A stretch of DNA of 64,000 nt. It comes from Aphelocoma coerulescens (Eukaryota; Chordata; Aves; Passeriformes; Corvidae). Of this stretch, positions 51,611-63,000 are shown piece by piece. A model generated the notes under the pieces. That model saw only the letters and a list, made by a program, of their open reading frames with translations, did not search any database and was not told where the DNA came from. A program made the translations under genes and the position numbers. How positions within the stretch are numbered: the stretch's first letter is position 1; each line of letters begins with the position of its first letter. The stretch covers positions 35,314,001 through 35,378,000 of the forward strand of contig NC_091013.1 of the NCBI RefSeq assembly GCF_041296385.1, written 5' to 3'.

Positions 51611-52082
51611 GGTGAGATTAACCCTTTTATTGCTGTGAAGAGCTGAAAACCTGAGGGAAGAGAGAGAGGAGATGCTTAAAGCTGAAAGTCTGTTGTGAAG
51701 CTATGATATATCAGAGTATCCCATTGTAATTTCATGAAGACATGGGGGGTGGAGTGTTCAACTCATAAGCAATAGGCAGATGCTGCCGCAGCTGTAATTT
51801 CATGAGAAGTTTGGACAGAGAGAGATGAACCAGATGAACCAGATGAGGACTTTTGCTCCAAAGAGGAAAGGAGAGAAACCTCAATTCCTAGAGATGCTTC
51901 CAGAGATAGTCTTAAAGATGAAGATGACCCTTTGCTCCCAGGGAAGGAGAAGGGCCTCTGTTTTTTTGTTTCTGAACAGCTCAACCTTAAAATTGTACCC
52001 CAGAAAACTTTCAAGAGTGGACCCTCGAAAGCAGTTGCAGGAAAAGCTGCAAGTCGGGGGAAGGGACTCACATCGCGAGCAG

Positions 52083-52214
52083 AGAGACTCCTCTTCCTGA
52101 ATGGACTGAACAATATTTGGAAGTGGGCAGCTGTCTCGGTGTGATACTGTTTTCATAGCATGAGCAAAAAGAGACTTCTCTTTCTAAATGGACTGAACAA
52201 GGTTATTATGGAAG
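52083..52214 (+). repeat. Imperfect tandem duplication inside the LTR-like element
   Basis: AGAGACTCCTCTTCCTGAAT followed by GGACTGAACAA and a GGAAGTGG block (from 52083) recurs from 52169 as AGAGACTTCTCTTTCTAAAT, again followed by GGACTGAACAA and GGAAGTGG. The period is about 86 bp. Duplicated modules of this kind are common in LTR U3 regions, but I cannot show enhancer function. Confidence 0.8.
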
Positions 52215-52342
52215 TGGTAAACAGACTGAACATCTTAAGGGTTGTCTTTACATTGTCAGTGGGAGAAGGGAGGAAGGTGGGGGGAGGAGGAGAGTTCTAA
52301 AGGTGGTATAATTTTTTTTTCTTTTCTTCTTTTAGGTCTGTT

Positions 52343-52348
52343 AATAAA
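52343..52348 (+). promoter_or_regulatory. Polyadenylation signal AATAAA of the LTR-like element
   Basis: A canonical AATAAA sits after a polypyrimidine stretch and about 60-100 bp before the candidate right ends, the expected place for an LTR poly(A) signal on the plus strand. Confidence 0.5.
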
Positions 52349-52449
52349 CTTCTTTATATTCATTCAAGTTGGTGCCTGCTTTGCATTTCTCCTAATTCTT
52401 ATCTCACAGAAGATAAACAGTAATGAATATTTTAGACCAAACCACTACA

Positions 52450-55400
52450 CTCTGCTTCATGCTATGTCTGGGTAACATCAGTGGCTTGTGCTTTCCTGAT
52501 AAGACTTAATAAACAATAATCTGAAGACTGAGAAAGCAAAAGGTCCCGTTTGTTTCTGACTCCTGGAAAAGACTCTAAAAAGTCTCCCCCACAAGGGGAG
52601 ACACAATTAAAGGCACGGACTGCATCACCCCAGTATTCTAGTAAAAGAGTCATCTGTAAACTTTATCTGGGGCACAGCACAAAAATTCTGAGTAAATACC
52701 AGGTTTGGACTTAGCATCAAAGAGGCTAATGAGCTTTTCCTTCTCAGCACAACATAGAAAGCTGAAAAATATCACTTCGGCTTTTAGTCCTCACCTCTTA
52801 CATCGGACACATGAGAAACACAATTTTGCTTCACACTTGTTCCTGCAGTCCTTCAGAAATTACTGTAGCAGTGACATGTTCAATGCAGTACTTTGAAACA
52901 GGCTTTCGCCCTCTCCCCTCATTATTTCTTTAAAATGCACAGGATAAAAGCATAAACAAGAGAATACACTTGCTTGGTTTGTAGAGGTATCGTGGGAGAA
53001 GTATTGAGTGAGGTTATTCCTTCTGCACACTAAACACCAGGATATCTTAAAAATTCTTCAATCTCTTTTCTTTGAAACAATAGATCTTAAGAGGAAGGAG
53101 GCTAAACCAGAGTAGAGCTGGAAATGAAAATGTCATTGGGAAAGAGAAAATATAGTGAGAATGGAGTCAAGAATTGTGTTTTCCTGTGTCCTGTCCAACC
53201 ATTAAAAAATCTAAGTTACAAAAGGTGAGTGAACAAAAGCACAAATCCATTCATTTTGCCTAAGTAGTTCACCCATCCCGTTAATGCTTCTATACACATT
53301 ATTGCAGCTATTAATCTATTAATGACACCATTCTTATTGTAAAGCCACACTTGTTCCATAGCCTTCAGGGAAAATGTCAAATGCTCTTATTTAAAAGAAT
53401 AATCAGGGAACTTACTGAGTTCAATTGGAGTGTATACATGAGGCAGAAAAAAATTAACAGTGGCCTTCATAAATTTGAAATCTTTATTGACATTCCTCCA
53501 TTCTTCCTAAATGCTACAGCTTTTCTATTGCTCCCAAGAGTGGGAAACAGCCAGCAAATATAAGACAGTTACCAAATCACAGTATTGGTGAGGTATTACA
53601 TTTCAGGGGATGTCTGTTGGGCAACTGATCCCAGGCACTGTCACAAACACAGACTGATCTGACTGCTTGTGCAGCGACAGAACTGTGCCTTACCCTCAGC
53701 TAACAGGGCTCCTCAATTCACCTGGCTCCTAGCCCTGTAAGGCATCCTTCAGGTATGAAACCCTCTGCTATGGAGCTGTGTAGGACTCGCATCTTTACAG
53801 TATCTCTCCAAGAACAGAACACTTCCAACCATGAGAAAACTTCCTGGTGCCATTAGTTCAGCATCTGCGTTGCAGGCCAGCAGTAGCTCTCCTGCACAGA
53901 GGTCATCTTGCCCAGGGGTGGTTGGCTGGGTAATGTTAACATTGGGAAGAGCGGGCAGTGTTTGTATAGAGTGCTGTTGCCTTGGTTAAGAGCAATGTGA
54001 TCTTATTGTTTCTGCAGCTTGAGAATAAGGACTTATTTCCTTACAAAATTATTTCAAATGTGTTTGCCTCTGTGATTTGAATCAAGAAAATTACTGAAAT
54101 ACAGAAAATCCTGCCCTTCCCCAGACATTCTTCACCTATATCAGTCATTGGCTTAGGTTCATAAAAGGAGTTTCAAAGAGCCCTATGGGTAAAAGCAAAG
54201 ACAGCCCCCTTGCTTAGGGGCTGGAAAAGGAGGGAAAGGAATAGCATCGACATCATGGTAGGAATGCCTAATGCTAAATATTGGCCGTGAATCTGGGCCC
54301 TCACCATGTATGTTTTACTGGTAAAAGCAATAATTTTTATCTGACATTTTACCTACATGCTCAGAGGTTGAGGTTATTGGCCTGTGGAGCTACCTGAGCT
54401 TGGTCTCTGGTGTAACAGAGCGTGTCAAGGAGCACACCAAGACTGCAAGCCCCAGAGCAGCCCCGAGGTGCAGCAACACTCCCCCTGCACCACGGACCCT
54501 GCTGTGCAACTGCAGCAGGGCTCTGCTGCCTGTGCCACGCCAGCCGCAGCCACACGAGTGCTGCTTCAGACACAAGGTGGGGAACATATGTCAGTCTGCA
54601 AAAGGCTATTAGACAGTCTCAGCAGGATGTGAAACACAGAGTCAGCAGTAGTAAGTCCTGCCACACATCAACAGATAGAGTTTCAGGCTAGATCACGAAG
54701 AGCAAATAACATATTTTGTTTCTTTTTCAACATTTCTATGCATGTTTCTCTAAACATTCATGCATTGCCCTGACATTATCTATCAAAGGCAAACACTCAC
54801 TGAAGATGAGCATTTTATTTATACTGTAAGCACCCTTTAGTTTCCATGAGTACATTTAATGAGCCATCAGAAAATCCACAGCATTCTAAGGCTGCTTTTT
54901 TACATAAGCTAAGAGGCCACATTATTTTATCACTAATCCCTACTCCATCTGTTGACACACTCAAACTGAGGAATGCATCAGAAATGAGGAAACATTCTTC
55001 CCTCCTGTTGTCTTCTAAAAATCTGATAGTGCCAACTTGACCCATCAGGAAATCAGACTGCGAGCAGTCCCCTGGAGTCCGTGGGGATGGGTTTACTGGT
55101 AGGGTAAAGCACCAGGCAGCATGAGCAAAGGTGGCAGAATTATGCCATAAACCACTTGTACAAGTGTCTTTTGGGGGCATATGATCCCTTAGTACCATGC
55201 TAATGGTGGTGGTTTGGAGCTGACGGTAAATTATGCTTTTTCAGGGCTGAATTTATCAAGGTTAAGCTCTCCATATGGTTACTCCTACAAGGTCTTTTAC
55301 TTCTTGCTAAGTATTTTTCATAGTATTTTGTTTTCAGAAATTGAGGAAGGAGAATCTCTGGGGATGGTGAACAATCTCTGTCTGCTCCCGGGCTGCGTAA

Positions 55401-56437
55401 ACACTACGGTGGCTCTGGCTGTAACTGCGGTACCTTCAGTTTTCAGCAGAGTGTTTCCTCTTTTCTGGAATGCAATGATATTAAGAGAGCACTTTATGAG
55501 CATCATATGTCTCTAGGTGGTCCTTCACAGAATCATGCTTTGGGAAGTATTCTTTCTGTTAGGGTCACTGTGTTTGCCAGTGTTAGTATCAGTTGTGCCC
55601 ACTAAGTACAACCCAAATAGTTCTCACTCAATGTCTTATCCACCAGAAACACCCTCAGTGGAGCAGTTTATCCTGACATGTTTTACTCACAGGGAGTCAG
55701 AGTAAGCACAAGGCCATGCCATTTCTCTGTTTTATGCCTAGAGCAGTAGTTTTCATGCTGTGGTTAAAAAAACCCAGCAGTCTGGGATCTGTGCTGAAAG
55801 CACTGCACAGTAGGCAATGGAGGCTGCAGTTCAGCACATCCATTAGATCATCATAAGCCAGCACCTCCAGGAGGAAAAAACCCAAACAAAAGCAACCCAG
55901 CCACTCATTTCTGTCCACAAATTAGCTTTTACACTGTCCTGGCACAAATGTTTATGTGGTTACTTGGTAAGCCAAAATGAGGAGCTGCCCTGATTGATTT
56001 GCTCTAGGACAGGTTCCTTTTCAGCCAGATTGGCACTCTGGTCCAGTTCAGTAAGCAGTTATAAAAACAGACATGCTTACTTAAATTATTCATCAACCAA
56101 TAGATTAAAAATACCCCAAAACAGTCTGGTGTTAGTACATTTAAATTCACCAACTAGAAATTCATATACCCCAGCTTGCCATATCTAGGGCCTGTAAAAG
56201 GAAAGTATTGAAGACCATGAAAATATAAAGCATGATGTACACTCATCTGCAGTTGCAGTCAGTGCTGTGATCAGGGACCTGCTCCGGGCAGGGAAGATGG
56301 GAACCTATGGCAGTGAGAGCTCAGAATGAGGTTACTGCCTGACACACTAGTTATCTCCCACAGACAGTTTGCTTAGAGAAGAAAAATTTGTCACTAACCA
56401 GGAGCCAAGGGTGCTAACAGCCCTGTCCATTGGTTCT
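52450..56437. other. Unique non-coding stretch between two LTRs
   Basis: No gene is recognised. The 127-codon minus frame (54815-55198) and 100-codon plus frame (55214-55516) have no known similarity. A GC-richer patch with several CpGs at about 54390-54600 is open in several frames on both strands, an effect of composition. No retroviral internal genes lie between the flanking LTRs, which belong to different families. Confidence 0.5.
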
Positions 56438-57007
56438 TGTTGTGATTTAACCCCTGCCAGCAACTCAGCCCCATCCATCCACTCTCCCACTCCTGCCTCA
56501 TGGGATGGGGAGAGATTCAGAAGGGTAAAAGTGAGAAAACTCATGGGTTGAGATAAAGACATTTTAACAAGGAACGCAAAAGCTGCATGCACAAGCAAAG
56601 CAAACTACAGAACTCTTTCACTGCTTCCCATGGGCAGGCAGGTGTTCAGTGATCTCCAGGAAAGCCATGCTCCATCACATGCAAGGGTGACTAGGGAAGA
56701 CAAATGCTACCACTCTGAACACCTGCCCCCTTCCTCCTATTTCCTTTCTTTATAGCTGAACATGATGCCATATGGTTATGGGATATCCCTTATGTATCAG
56801 TTAGGGTCCCCTTTCAACTCCTTGTGCACCCCCAACCTCCTCACTGGTGGGATGGGGTGACAAGCAGAAAAGGCCTTGGCTCTGTGTGAGCACTGCTCAG
56901 CAGCAACTAAACCACCCCTTGGTTATCAATGCTGGTTTTAGTCCAAACTGAAAACAAAGCCCAATAACAGCTACTGTGAGGAAAATTACACAGCCCAAAC
57001 CAGCACA
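56438..57007 (-). mobile_element. Solo LTR of a common avian ERVL-like family
   Basis: This closely follows an LTR family I recall as abundant in bird genomes. Read on the minus strand it starts TGTGCTGGTTTGGGCTGTGT, continues through blocks for the lost-GC TATA region (TATAAA complement at 56749-56754, beside the GGCATCATGTTCAG block), and reaches CTCAACCCATGAGTTTTC with the adjacent TTTATCTC block near its 3' side. It ends with GGGGTTAAATCACAACA. The ends are TG...CA. A GC-rich interior part of the usual family sequence appears shortened. I see no clear target-site duplication (flanks GTTCT and CTCTG) and no adjacent gag/pol remnants, so it is best called a solo LTR with somewhat eroded edges. 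Confidence 0.82.
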
Positions 57008-60000
57008 CTCTGTAAGGCTCCCAAGTGACCCTCTGTGGAGGCAGTGCCTTGTCTGGAGAGTATTCACGTGTGCTGCACCAGTATGTCTAACAGGCCACCA
57101 GGGCATTCAGAAGGTTAATCTTATCTTGGAGTCTTTTAGTGTTCCCATGGGACATTTTTGCCCATAAATGCTGCCAGCACCCTTGGGTTGTGGCTAAAGA
57201 GAGGCGTGCCCATCAGGGATGTGTGCAGGTAGAATCCTGTGAGCACCAGGACTCTGGGTTCAGCCCTCATCTCCTTGGTACTCAGGGATCAAGATTTCGG
57301 ACCCATCCATTCTGGAGTCAGCTACAATTGGGTCCTGCTAACATCTTTCATAATAGTTATTTTTTACCTCTGCTTTCCTGGGATAGCCTTTTAATGACAA
57401 GAATAGAGTTCAGATGAGATTACCTGCCACCAGAACTGGGAGTGGAAATATCAACCGTGCCCTTCCACAGTTACTTTGTTTCCCTCTCTCTTCCCTGTTG
57501 ATTAAATGTCAGCTCCTTGCTTTGTTCTCTTCCCAAGGAAGTTAATTCTCTCCTCCAGCTGCAGCCTATCTCTTTAGTAGCACAAAGCAGTGCTGCCCAG
57601 TGGTTTCACAAACCTTTCCAGCACACTACTCCTTCCTCTGCTCTCTCCCTAGCCCTGCGTGTGGCAGCTCACAGAAAAGACCAGGCACTTCTCTTTTATG
57701 ATATACCATGGATATGTCACTGCAGGACCCAGATGGCTAAACAGATGAGAAAAGTGCAGCAGTGACTGCCCAGAAAAATTTGGTATAATGCTGCTTGAAG
57801 AGCAGGGGCCAAACTAAGCATTAAACATGAAAGTGCATATACAAGCCTGCATCCTCTTAAGAACATAATTTATAAAATTGCCATTTTGATGAAAATTTCC
57901 CTTTCTGTGAAAATTTCCCTTTTAATAAAAAATTCTCTTTTTATAGCGCACCTCTCCTCTTGTGGCTTAAATTTAGTGACATTTCCTAAACCTAGTCTTA
58001 GCAAACAATCTACAGTGAGCAATTTAATCTAGTTTCACTTCTGTGCTGTGTGGAGCAGTTGGGCCAAGGTCCAAAGAGCACTTAGCACCTTCCAGAGGCA
58101 TGTGAGTGAAACTCACACACCTGAGTGATCCCAAGTATTCCACTTACCTGACCAGGGTGTACTAGAAACCCGCCTGAGATCCCGAAGCATTGCCTATGCA
58201 ATCGAAACATTGTATTTGCACTGTACCCAGAAGGATTGGGGGTTTTTTTTGCATCAGCTAAGCAAGTACACAATGGAATTCTCGGGTGGGTATCTGGTTC
58301 TGGGACTAACTTTTCATACTTTTTTAGGATTATTCATGACTCAAAGCACAACCTCTTGTCTCGTGTCACCTCCTGAGAAGAGGATATATGCTTCTCACAT
58401 CATTGTATACTGCAAAGAGCCCTGATACACGATTTGGGAGGCCTGGCTTCTTAGCTGTAACCACAATCTCAACCAGTAGGAATGTTTCCTATACCAAGAT
58501 ATTTAGAGCAAGAAACACCTTCTACTACTCCCACTGGAGTCTGGTTATTTTGCAAGAAGTGTCCTACCTCTGGAAGCTGAGGTATAAGGAAGAGCCTAAA
58601 TAACAGATAAGACACTCAGGTAAGAATATAAATAGCTTACCTAGGTTTTACTTAAAGTCTCATATCTCAGCAGTTACCACCCATTTAACAAACCAATTAA
58701 TTCCATTTTCTCTGCAACCCAATCCCTGCCTGGGAACACAAAAAAACCCCCAACCAACAAACCCTTATTGAAAAGTTGAAACGAGGAGAAGTTTTAATAA
58801 CTGGAAGTGACACTTGGAACACTTTAGAAATACTAATGAAGGTTTTCAGTAGTTACAGCACCTGTAGAAGAACGATCGCATCTCATGCTGGTAAAATCTC
58901 CATGGATTTTCTCAGGAGACCAACACAGATGGCATTCTACTCCAATCATTTTATGCAACATGGTTTCAGAAGGGAAATGAAAAATAGCTTCTTTAATTGA
59001 AACAATAGGGGTGGAGATGATTTTTTTCCTAATTAAGCAAGCTGTTATTTGGTAAGGGTTTAATATTCATATACTTCATACACTTTATATACAGAAATAT
59101 GTGATACAGTAGATTATCTAATCACCCCTCTTGGTTTTCTCTTGTACATTTATACATTTATATATTTGAAATCTCTAGTATAATCAGAATAGAAGGAGTT
59201 TTTGTTATACTTCCGCAGTGTTTCATACAGCATATGCAAGGGCTCACAATGGAATGGGTGAGCGTCACGCAAACCAACACCAGGGAAGGCAGCATACTGT
59301 GGCATATGACACATTCAACACTGATACTCAGAAAGATTACAAGGTCCTACTGTCTTCTTCAGTTGTGGGTTGCATCAGAAACTTGATTCCTTGCAATAAT
59401 AAACACAGCAAGTCATCAGAGAAAGAGATGTATGTTATTTTTATCAGCTCTGCTTTGTACACTGCTTGGGTCTTTCTTGCAATATCAGAAAAATAACGAG
59501 TTGAAAGAGCAAGAATGGTTTGAGCTGCATTCAGGGAAAATCTTGGAGATAGTGATAGGAGGTCAATGCAATATATATATGTTGGGAAAATGTATAGTGG
59601 TGGGGATCCACTTACATAAAGGTAGTTCCTCACAGTAATTATGCTGCAGAAGTCAAAATAAATCAGTGTTTAAATACCCTTTGTTTGTACTGTGCTTTTT
59701 AAATATTAGTCAGTAACCTGTCATTCACTAACAATTGCATCCATTCTCACTTACTGGAAGGAAATTATTTTGTAGCATTTGAAAGGTTAAAATGAAAACC
59801 AAAGAGACTTGCATGGCACAGTCCAGTTCCAATGACTTTCATAGAAAGAGGCATGCATTATGGCAGGGAAACATGTAGAAATTAGTAGGATTTGAAGGCA
59901 GCAAGAGGAGTAAACATCCAAGAAGTCTGCAAAGAGTTGTACATAGTTTGAAGTCAAAGAACCACATAGAATTCAGGGGTAATTAACTTCCATATAGTCC

Positions 60001-63000
60001 TATGGAAAATTTAGGAGACTGAAGTAAGAGAAGGTGAGTGTCTTCTTTCCATGAATATTTGAAAGGTGAATCTCCTAGGGATGAATCCTTTCTTACCTGC
60101 TTTCTTTCCACCTACCATTGCCTCTGCCTCTAGTCACACAGGTATTAATTTACAGGCAAAGAGGAAATGTGATGGTATTTCCTCTCTTCAGCTCCCATCT
60201 TTACGGCTTGGTGTGTTACATATAGTCCAGGTAGTACAATATAAGCATGGAGAACACCTCAACCTTTTCTAAGTCACCACTGAGGCTGGTCATGGTCCTT
60301 TTCAGAACTGTACTGAGTTTCTGTAGGCAGGGTTTAAGTCTTCAGTGTCTGGCAGACTTTATTATAAAGCAGCATTGCCTGTTCTGCCAGTGGCACTATC
60401 TCAAGAAACCTCTCTGGGAGCGATGTCATCGGCAACACAGAAAGTAAAACCTGCTGAAGCTCAAGGCACAGATTCAGCTAATAGCATGCAATATTGAAGA
60501 AGTGATAATAAAAAACTGTAGGTTAGGGACTGATTATTTTCTAGTACTGCTAATTAGGGATCTTAGTAAACAAACGTCATCAAGCTTCCCGCTAAACACA
60601 TTTTCTTCAAAATTATTTTTTTAAATACAAGATTGTGTCGATTTTTTTTGTCCAAATATGAAGTTGCAAAAGATCAGGCTGTACAAGTTCATTTTCTGTT
60701 TAATTATAATGTTTTTAATGAAAATAAATATTCCAATCTCCTATTATTTTATGGCATCATGGTTTTATCCATTGAAAGTTGGTGAGAAACATAACATCAC
60801 AGTGGAAAAGTGCAGTGCATTGTAAAATCTTAAACCTATTAGTGTTAAAGTCTTGTTTACTTCAAATTTATATATATAATTCAATATTTCTGAAAAACAA
60901 TCATCACAGTCAAAAGCCAGTGCTTTCCATATATAACAATTTTGGATTTAAACTGTCTATTTATTAATTTTAACAGTTTAAAGCAAGTGTCTTCCATATA
61001 TAATAAAGTATTATTTTTGTGTTATAGTGTCTATTAATATTTAGAGATGATTTTTAGAGATAATTTTTTTGCACAGACGAACATTTGCTGTATATATAAA
61101 ATTCAGTGCAGTAAACCAGAGTATAAGTAAATTATGTATTCATATATAAGAAGCAGTCTCTGTCTTTTCTGAATGAAACTCAAAAGGCATATTCACTGCA
61201 TAGCTGATATGTGATTTCCCATAAGATTTTAGTACAAGTGTGTCTTAGCACAGTTAATAATTCATGTTCCCTTGGGTTTCTAGGATGAGTTGTTTCGTAA
61301 TTGAAAAAATGTAGATGAGCTTAACAACAAACAGCAAGTACAGGTGCTGTCATTTTCATAATTCTTTAGGAAAGAGACTATTACATTAAACAAAGAACAA
61401 GGGCTTCAGTTCTTTGTTCAGTATCCAAGTAGCTAATCTCCATAATCCATCCATTCAGTTTATCTCCCTCTCTATAAATTAAAATAGTCAATAACTGGAC
61501 ACAACCCTTTGAGCACTACAGGGGAGATGAAAAATATATCAATTTAAAGACGTAGTTCATAAATCTTGTTTTCTCAAGTTTTTAATTTAATGCCATGCAG
61601 AAAATGACAGAAATTGAATAAATTTTCAATTATGCAAGTGTTTAGAGATTAGTTCAGTTGGTGGCTTGCTTGGTAAAAGGTAGGTGCTCTCAATCCTAAA
61701 GTATGCATTGAAGGGCAGAGTTACCCACACTTAAATAGCCAGGAATTCCAGTTTAATACAATGGTTTTTATTGATGCTGCAATCACCAAGATACTCAAAC
61801 AAATTTCAGAGAGGTAGCTGGGTGGATTTATACACCATAGTAATGGTTATAAAAGTAATAGTAATAAAGATTCTAAGAAAAGGGCATAAACAGAAAAAGA
61901 ATGAAAACTGAAAGCCGCCAACTGGTTGGTTGCTTTATGATTTAACCCAGAGGTTTTCACTGACACTACCTGCCTATCCCTAGTTACTTTCCGGAAGAGC
62001 TGTTGGGCCACAGTGCATCACAGGCAGATATTTCATATCAGATTGTGGAGCTGCTGTTATAAGCAGATCTGTAATTACCAGCATCCTTCTGATTTCATGG
62101 AGAAAGAGTGACAGGCCTTACAAAGTGATATAAATCCTATGGAAGGTAATATTTATATCTCCACATATTTTTAAGCCAGGATTCTGGCTTATTTCCATAG
62201 TTGAGACCCTTATCTATTTTGCAGTCCTATTCTCTCTAAATGCAAAAGGAGAAATATGTTGAAATAGGTCTCTCAGAAAAAAAAAATAGTGCAGAAATAG
62301 TGAGGGAAAGTCAGTAAGCAATCTGAGGCCATGCCTATACTAGAAAGTTTTAATAGCAGTATTATTTTTGACTTCTTTTTTCTGAGTATATCTATTTAAT
62401 ATTTATATTCTTTCAAATGTCTGTCTTCAGAAAATTGTCTTTCACCTGTGTAGTACACAATCATAGAAATCACATAAGCTTAGAGGATACAATTTACTGT
62501 GTGGTAGGGAGTCATCCCTTGTTCCTCACTGGGCTCCATGTCTTGAAAAATGGTGGAATATCAGCATTACTTCCAGGAAACTGTGAGACTTTGTGTTCCA
62601 TTTCCCATTATCCTACTTGTTCCACATCATGATCTCCACTTTTCCCTTTCTGTATTTTTTAGAAAGTCCTTCTGCTTTACATCAAATCATTTTCTCAGTG
62701 TCAGTCTGTCACATTGCTGCTGTATTCATGAGTGAGTCAATGCTGAGGACACTGCTGCCTTTTTCCAGTCTACAGTACCTGACACTGTCAAGCCATGAAA
62801 CCTTAACTGTTACCTTAGAAGCTGTCCATCATGTTACATCTTACTGATCAATCAAGGTACTAAATTTTCAGTTTCCTAAACTCCTGTAACTATATGGCAA
62901 TCATGCTACAGACTTTTAGTACTGAGACGGTAAAATAAGTATTTTTTAAAAGATGCAACCACAGTAGAAGCATAAAAATTCACATTGCTGCTAGGGAGTG

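Larger units (their letters stand above)
50863..52449 (+). mobile_element. Long LTR-like retroelement, probably solo LTR
   Basis: The left side starts TGTCACAGGGTGAAAAATTG. The body has a CT/TTC-rich part, a GC-rich core (51340-51610) and a duplicated segment. The right side has a polypyrimidine stretch, AATAAA (52343-52348), and a U5-like tail with GGTGCCTGCTTTGCATTTCTCC. Two right ends are plausible: 52408 (CTCACA), with near-matching 6-bp flanks TAAGAT/GAAGAT; or 52449 (CCACTACA), which fits a songbird repeat terminus I recall. The left edge could also lie further out. The AATAAA placement favours plus orientation, but the terminal TGTAGTGGTTTGG on the minus strand also resembles an LTR start, so orientation is not settled. 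No gag, pol or env similarity is visible. It is unusually long (about 1.55 kb) for a solo LTR. Confidence 0.6.

Noticed and set aside
51763..52113. Overlapping 91-116-codon frames on both strands
   Set aside because: They fall inside the LTR-like element, and no retroviral or host protein similarity is seen.
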